Of a DNA stretch of 9,317 bases, positions 5,940 through 9,317 are shown in pieces. Numbering within the stretch: position 1 is the first letter of the stretch; the number at the start of each line of letters is the position of its first letter. A program made the translations under genes and the position numbers. Source of the DNA: an uncultured Clostridium sp. (GTDB lineage: Bacteria; Bacillota; Clostridia; Lachnospirales; Lachnospiraceae); assembly GCA_958349075.1 (NCBI GenBank), contig CATWBR010000158.1, forward strand, positions 1 through 9,317, in the 5' to 3' direction. The notes below the pieces were generated by a model, which was given only the letters and a program-made list of their open reading frames with translations, was not told the origin of the DNA and searched no databases.

Positions 5940-7217
5940 TCAGCGGATCTCCGTCATTCCGCCCATATATGGACGCAGCGGCTCAGGAATGCTTACAGAA
6001 CCGTCCGCCTGAAGATTGTTCTCCAGGAATGCGATCAGCATACGCGGAGGAGCTACCACCGTGTTGTTTAATGTGTGGGCAAAATATTTGCCGTCCTGGC
6101 CGTTTACGCGGATTTTAAGCCTTCTGGCCTGGGCATCTCCAAGGTTGGAACAGCTTCCGACCTCAAAATACTTCTTCTGTCTCGGGGACCATGCCTCCAC
6201 ATCGACCGATTTCACTTTCAGATCGGCCAGGTCTCCGGAACAGCATTCCAGTGTTCTTACCGGAACATCCAGGGATCGGAATAAGTCAACGGTATTCTGC
6301 CACAGTTTGTCAAACCACATCTTGCTGTCTTCCGGTTTGCAGACAACGATCATCTCCTGCTTTTCAAACTGATGGATTCTGTATACACCTCTCTCCTCGA
6401 TTCCGTGCGCTCCCTTTTCCTTACGGAAACATGGGGAGTAGCTGGTGAGAGTCTTAGGCAGTTCTTCTTCCTGAACAACCGTATCGATAAATTTACCGAT
6501 CATGGAGTGCTCGCTTGTCCCGATCAAATAGAGATCCTCTCCCTCGATCTTATACATCATCGCATCCATCTCGGCAAAACTCATAACGCCGGTTACAACG
6601 TTGCTGCGGATCATAAACGGTGGAACGCAGTAAGTAAAACCGCGGTTGATCATAAAATCCCTTGCATAGGAAATCACTGCGGAATGAAGTCTTGCGATAT
6701 CTCCCATCAGGTAGTAAAAACCGTTGCCGGCTACCTTTCTGGCACTGTCCAGATCGATTCCGTTAAAGCGTTCCATGATCTCCGTATGATAAGGAATCTC
6801 AAAATCGGGAACCACCGGCTCGCCGTATTTCTGGACTTCCACATTCTCACTGTCGTCTTTTCCAATCGGAACACTGGGATCAATGATATTCGGAATGGTC
6901 ATCATCTTCTTTAAGATCTGATCTCCCAGTTCTTTCTCCTGCTCCTCCAGCTCGGCCAGGCGCGCGGACTGCTCGGCAACCTGCTTCTTCATCTCCTCGG
7001 CCTCATCCTTTTTCCCCTGTCCCATCAGGGCGCCGATCTGTTTGGCGATTTTATTTTTATTGGCGCGAAGGTCATCCGCCTCTTTCTTGGCTGCTCTGTT
7101 CTTCGCATCCAGTTCAATCACTTCATCCACAAGGCACAGCTTGCTGTCCTGAAATTTATTCTTAATATTCTGCTTTACGATTTCAGGATTTTCTCTGACA
7201 AACTTTAAATCTAACAT
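5940..7217 (-). CDS. serS: Seryl-tRNA synthetase
   Basis: At 425 residues this is the standard bacterial SerRS length. It charges tRNA-Ser (and tRNA-Sec) with serine using ATP in the cytosol. The N-terminal arm is a long antiparallel coiled coil (about 30-105, Lys/Glu-rich) that grips the tRNA long variable arm. The class II core follows: the TxE-type loop GTSEHS at 233-238, motif 2 FRKEKGAHGIEERGVYRIHQ at 264-283 with R265 and E267, GSCSNLGDAQARR at 354-366, and motif 3 HTLNNTVVAPPRMLIAFLEN at 381-400 with R392. Several positions differ from the textbook enzyme (TSE for TAE, GAHGIEERG for GxxGRDTRG, LNNT for LNGS), a form I associate with Clostridia. The start is M-L-D-L-K, with AGGAGG 5 nt upstream; an in-frame Met 13 codons earlier would place the ribosome site inside the gene. 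A good promoter lies about 120 bp upstream and no T-box is visible. Confidence 0.95.
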   Translation of the reverse strand: MLDLKFVRENPEIVKQNIKNKFQDSKLCLVDEVIELDAKNRAAKKEADDLRANKNKIAKQIGALMGQGKKDEAEEMKKQVAEQSARLAELEEQEKELGDQILKKMMTIPNIIDPSVPIGKDDSENVEVQKYGEPVVPDFEIPYHTEIMERFNGIDLDSARKVAGNGFYYLMGDIARLHSAVISYARDFMINRGFTYCVPPFMIRSNVVTGVMSFAEMDAMMYKIEGEDLYLIGTSEHSMIGKFIDTVVQEEELPKTLTSYSPCFRKEKGAHGIEERGVYRIHQFEKQEMIVVCKPEDSKMWFDKLWQNTVDLFRSLDVPVRTLECCSGDLADLKVKSVDVEAWSPRQKKYFEVGSCSNLGDAQARRLKIRVNGQDGKYFAHTLNNTVVAPPRMLIAFLENNLQADGSVSIPEPLRPYMGGMTEIR

Positions 7218-7337
7218 TTCTTCCTCCTGTTGATAACTGTCTTTCTTTCGGTTCACTCGTGCCCGGCAGCACGCTTCGCGGAATATATCCGATGTGAGCG
7301 GCAGCCAATTTTTTCCCCGACTGCCATATCTTTGTCG

Positions 7338-7366
7338 ATTATACTACAGTTTTTTCTTTATGGAAA
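7338..7366 (-). promoter_or_regulatory. SigA-type promoter for serS
   Basis: On the minus strand TTTCCA (7361-7366), a 17-nt spacer and a perfect TATAAT (7338-7343) form a strong SigA promoter. Transcription should begin near 7331, giving a leader of about 114 nt. That leader holds a 5-bp hairpin (CGTGC-TGCCGG-GCACG) but no specifier loop or conserved T-box core. Confidence 0.75.
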
Positions 7367-7393
7367 GCCCTATTTCAGGTTGTTCCCTTTATT

Positions 7394-7709
7394 AGTTGAG
7401 ATGCGGGGACTGCTTTGAGGGATGCGGGCGGGGTGAATTGGTTGGATAAGTCTTCAGTCCCGGCCATAAGGGTGTGGTGAGGGGGAATCCGGGAGAAAAT
7501 GATTCCGAAGGGAACCTGAAGTTCATCGGCACTTACCGAGGTCTTTTCGAGGTTAGTACCGTTATGCACTTCGAAGAGCGCGAGCGTTTCCCGCAGGAAC
7601 TTTTTCTGCCCGGATTTCCCACCCACAACAACTTACAAACCGGGACTGAAGACTCATAATCTCACCATTCCGCCCCCGACCGTCCCGGCGGCGTTCTCAT
7701 TCCTCAACT
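7394..7709. repeat. 316-bp imperfect palindrome (MITE-like or structured RNA element)
   Basis: This fills the gap between the kinase and the serS promoter. Matching inverted blocks, in order from outside to centre: AGTTGAG 7394-7400 with 7703-7709; GGGAC 7406-7410 with 7682-7686; GGGCGG plus GGTGA 7426-7436 with 7662-7675; a perfect 14-bp GTCTTCAGTCCCGG 7450-7463 with 7640-7653; AATCCGGG 7486-7493 with 7609-7616; AGAAAA 7494-7499 with 7602-7607; GGGAA 7510-7514 with 7588-7592; GAAGTTCAT 7518-7526 with 7564-7572 (8 of 9); CGGCACTTACC 7527-7537 with 7551-7561 (9 of 11). The remaining centre is 13 nt. No transposase is present and I see no convincing target duplication. It could be a non-autonomous mobile element, a BIME-like repeat, or a long transcribed hairpin. 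Confidence 0.85.
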
Positions 7710-8582
7710 GATTTTCATTAAATAGGACAGGCATTCCTCCAGGCAGAGCCCTTCCACTTCCGGTACGCCCAGTTCCTCCGTTCGCTCTACACATTTTCTC
7801 GTAAATGCCGCCGCTCTTCTGACTGCTTCCTCCAGGCCGACGCCTTTCACGATACTGGCCCCGATCACGGCGGAAAATACGTCTCCCGATCCGTGATGGC
7901 TTCCCTCCACATAATGAGCGGTCTGGAAAACCGGTTCTTTTCCTCTCTCGTGAATGACATTGAGAATAAGGCTGCCTTTGACCACTCCGGTGAGCACCAC
8001 GGCTCCCGCCCCCATCAGGATCAGCTTGTAGGTCAGGTCGGCAAGTTTTCTCTTGCTCCATCCCTTTTCCTGATACTGTGTATCCGTCAGGATACAAGCC
8101 TCCGTCAGGTTCGGAGTGATGATGTCCGCGTACTGTATCAGTTCCTTCATCCCGTCAAAGAGCTGCTGATCGCAGACGCTGTAGGCCATTCCGTTGTCTC
8201 CCATCGTGGGATCTACCAGAACCAGCGTATTCTCTTTTTTAAAATACCGAATAAAATCCGTTACAATTTCCACCTGTCTTGCGGAACCAAGGAATCCGGT
8301 CATGATTCCGTCAAAGGAAAAGCCCAGTTTCTTCCATTCCTCGATGTAAGCTTCCATCCGGTCCGTATAATCATCAAAAAAACAGGAGGGATATCCTGCA
8401 TGGTTGGAAAGCACGGCTGTGATAAGAGGACAGCACTGTACTTTCAGTGCGCTGATTACAGGAATAGCCGCTGTCAGTGCACAGCGGCCATATCCTGCAA
8501 TATCATTAATCGCAGCAATTTTTTTAGGTTGTAATGAGGTTACCTGTTTTTCCGTAACATTTGTCGTATTCAAATCTTCCAT
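7704..8582 (-). CDS. Pyridoxamine/pyridoxal kinase (PfkB-like vitamin B6 kinase)
   Basis: The 292-residue cytosolic kinase phosphorylates vitamin B6 vitamers with ATP, trapping them as PLP precursors. Family marks: N-terminal IAAINDIAGYGRCALTAA at 22-39 (the usual S-H-V-x-G-x-V-G region), LSNHAGYP at 58-65, VDPTMGDNGMAY at 123-134, ITPNLTEA at 155-162, and the ribokinase-superfamily anion hole and catalytic base HHGSGDVFSAVIGA at 229-242 (Asp234). The GSGD form replaces the commoner GTGD and is conservative. The start has no good ribosome site: GGAG lies 14 nt upstream, so translation may depend on coupling to the ECF gene, which ends 27 bp before. The stop codon and last serine codon lie in the end of the palindromic element. 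Together with the S component this makes a B6 salvage pair. Confident of kinase family; exact vitamer preference is open. Confidence 0.88.
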   Translation of the reverse strand: MEDLNTTNVTEKQVTSLQPKKIAAINDIAGYGRCALTAAIPVISALKVQCCPLITAVLSNHAGYPSCFFDDYTDRMEAYIEEWKKLGFSFDGIMTGFLGSARQVEIVTDFIRYFKKENTLVLVDPTMGDNGMAYSVCDQQLFDGMKELIQYADIITPNLTEACILTDTQYQEKGWSKRKLADLTYKLILMGAGAVVLTGVVKGSLILNVIHERGKEPVFQTAHYVEGSHHGSGDVFSAVIGASIVKGVGLEEAVRRAAAFTRKCVERTEELGVPEVEGLCLEECLSYLMKIS

Positions 8583-8609
8583 GTATTTTTCGTTGTCTCC
8601 ATCGTTTTT

Positions 8610-9158
8610 TTACGCAGACAATCCGGAAAAGAGACCGGCTTTCCTGAGTGCCGGACGAAGCGCCATATACACAGCCACCGAGACAATGGCCGAGGTTACG
8701 GCATTGATGGATGTGGAAGCCACATTCCAGGCCAGGCTCAGCTCCGCCGCCGGTTTTCCGATAATCCACAGTTTATAATAATACCCTATCAGCGGATCGG
8801 CTATCACATTGAACAGAAGTCCGGCCGATGCTGCTATTACCGTATAATTAAAAATATGTTTTTTATCACTGCTGTGATCGATTTTTCCAAGCTTATGTGC
8901 AATTAATCCTGTAATCAGGCCGATGCAGAGCTTACAGATAAATGTCTTCGGCGCATAGATGACGTAGACGGGATCCAGAAGATCTCCGATGGTCATACCG
9001 ATGGCTCCTCCCAGGCCTCCGTAAAAGCCTCCTATCAGAAGCGCTCCGAGTACACAGACCGCGTTTCCAAGATGGATGGAAGTAAATACAACGTATGAGA
9101 GGGCGGCCAAAAGCCCGGTCATTGCGATTTTGTATGCCTGACTGTTTCTTGTTGTCAT
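8610..9158 (-). CDS. ECF transporter S component, probable vitamin B6 (PdxU-like)
   Basis: The 182-residue membrane protein has about six hydrophobic segments and the length and style of ECF S components (ECF_trnsprt / PF07155-like). The first helix carries the small-residue pattern MTGLLAALSYVVFT at 13-26, which contacts the EcfT coupling protein. GGFYGGLGGAIGMTIGDLLDP at 43-63 (Gly-rich, then G-D-L-L-D-P) and the K-T-F-I-C-K-L-C segment at 71-78 are also typical. Known biology: S components bind a vitamin and work with a shared EcfA-A'-T module encoded elsewhere, none of which is in this window. Substrate is inferred from the vitamin B6 kinase 27 bp downstream on the same strand; predicted B6 S components (PdxU, PdxU2) occur in Firmicutes. 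The start M-T-T-R has AAGGAG 8 nt upstream; a Met 19 codons earlier is rejected. Confidence 0.85.
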   Translation of the reverse strand: MTTRNSQAYKIAMTGLLAALSYVVFTSIHLGNAVCVLGALLIGGFYGGLGGAIGMTIGDLLDPVYVIYAPKTFICKLCIGLITGLIAHKLGKIDHSSDKKHIFNYTVIAASAGLLFNVIADPLIGYYYKLWIIGKPAAELSLAWNVASTSINAVTSAIVSVAVYMALRPALRKAGLFSGLSA

Positions 9159-9317
9159 GATGATCTCTCCTTTTTCATTCCGGTTCTTTATGGGAGCTGA
9201 AAGGTTATTGTTCACAGCACGCTGTTTTTAAGCGGGGGATGAACAGTAACGCTGAAAGCCTGCGCAGTTTCCTTCACCTCGGATATGCATCATCATAACA
9301 TAGAATTGTACTTGTAA
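9159..9317 (-). promoter_or_regulatory. Leader of the ECF-kinase operon with stem-loop flanked by repeats
   Basis: On the minus strand GTTACTGTTCA (9240-9250) pairs with TGAACAATAAC (9204-9214), 10 of 11 positions, around a 25-nt loop that itself holds CGCT/AGCG. The stem is flanked by the direct repeat CTTTCAGC (9251-9258 and 9196-9203). A -10-like TATGAT lies at 9292-9297, but its -35 would fall at the window edge. I do not recognise a known riboswitch class. Confidence 0.4.

Noticed and set aside
7218..7337. T-box riboswitch before serS
   Set aside because: No conserved T-box core sequence, specifier loop or terminator hairpin could be found.
7375..7626. 83-codon minus-strand open frame in the kinase-serS gap
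   Set aside because: It lies almost entirely in the palindromic element, has no good ribosome site, and its counterpart on the other strand (7474-7659) exists only because of the inverted symmetry.
9159..9317. Known vitamin riboswitch (TPP, FMN, cobalamin, THF, preQ1) before the ECF gene
   Set aside because: I could not match the conserved core sequences of any of these classes; only an unassigned stem-loop is visible.

Overview
The window reads as an ordinary chromosomal stretch of a low-to-mid GC Firmicute of class Clostridia, most likely a Lachnospiraceae gut commensal. This rests on the styles of RqcH, SerRS, the 400-residue ApgM-type mutase, the SLC13-type permease and the ECF S component, on strong AGGAGG ribosome sites, and on SigA-like promoters. 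The species is an inference I cannot settle.

Left part, + strand (1-2462): the window opens inside the last 48 codons of a CitG-type triphosphoribosyl-dephospho-CoA synthase. A 205-bp AT-rich gap built largely from short direct repeats follows, then rqcH (NFACT/Rqc2 ribosome quality control factor) and, 21 bp later, a small TfoX C-terminal-domain protein. A perfect 19-bp hairpin at 2421-2462 closes this unit and also faces the convergent gene on the other side.

Middle and right part, - strand (2576-9317): reading in transcription order from the right edge, there is an ECF transporter S component followed by a pyridoxamine/pyridoxal kinase, together a probable vitamin B6 uptake and trapping operon. 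Next is a gene-free 325-bp stretch holding a 316-bp imperfect palindrome, then a clear promoter driving serS (seryl-tRNA synthetase). A small secreted DUF4097-like protein follows and ends at an intrinsic terminator. Then come an SLC13/ArsB-NhaD superfamily anion permease and, behind its own promoter, an archaeal-type (ApgM) phosphoglycerate mutase homologue.

Most of the window is housekeeping. The strongest unexplained object is the palindrome at about 7394-7709: its two halves are diverged inverted copies along nearly their whole length, one end supplies the kinase stop codon, and both strands read through to related peptides. The second is the run of about 17-bp tandem repeats just upstream of rqcH, each carrying TTGAAA-like and TATATT-like hexamers that line up into overlapping promoter-like pairs. 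No CRISPR array, tRNA, rRNA, transposase gene or defence system is visible.
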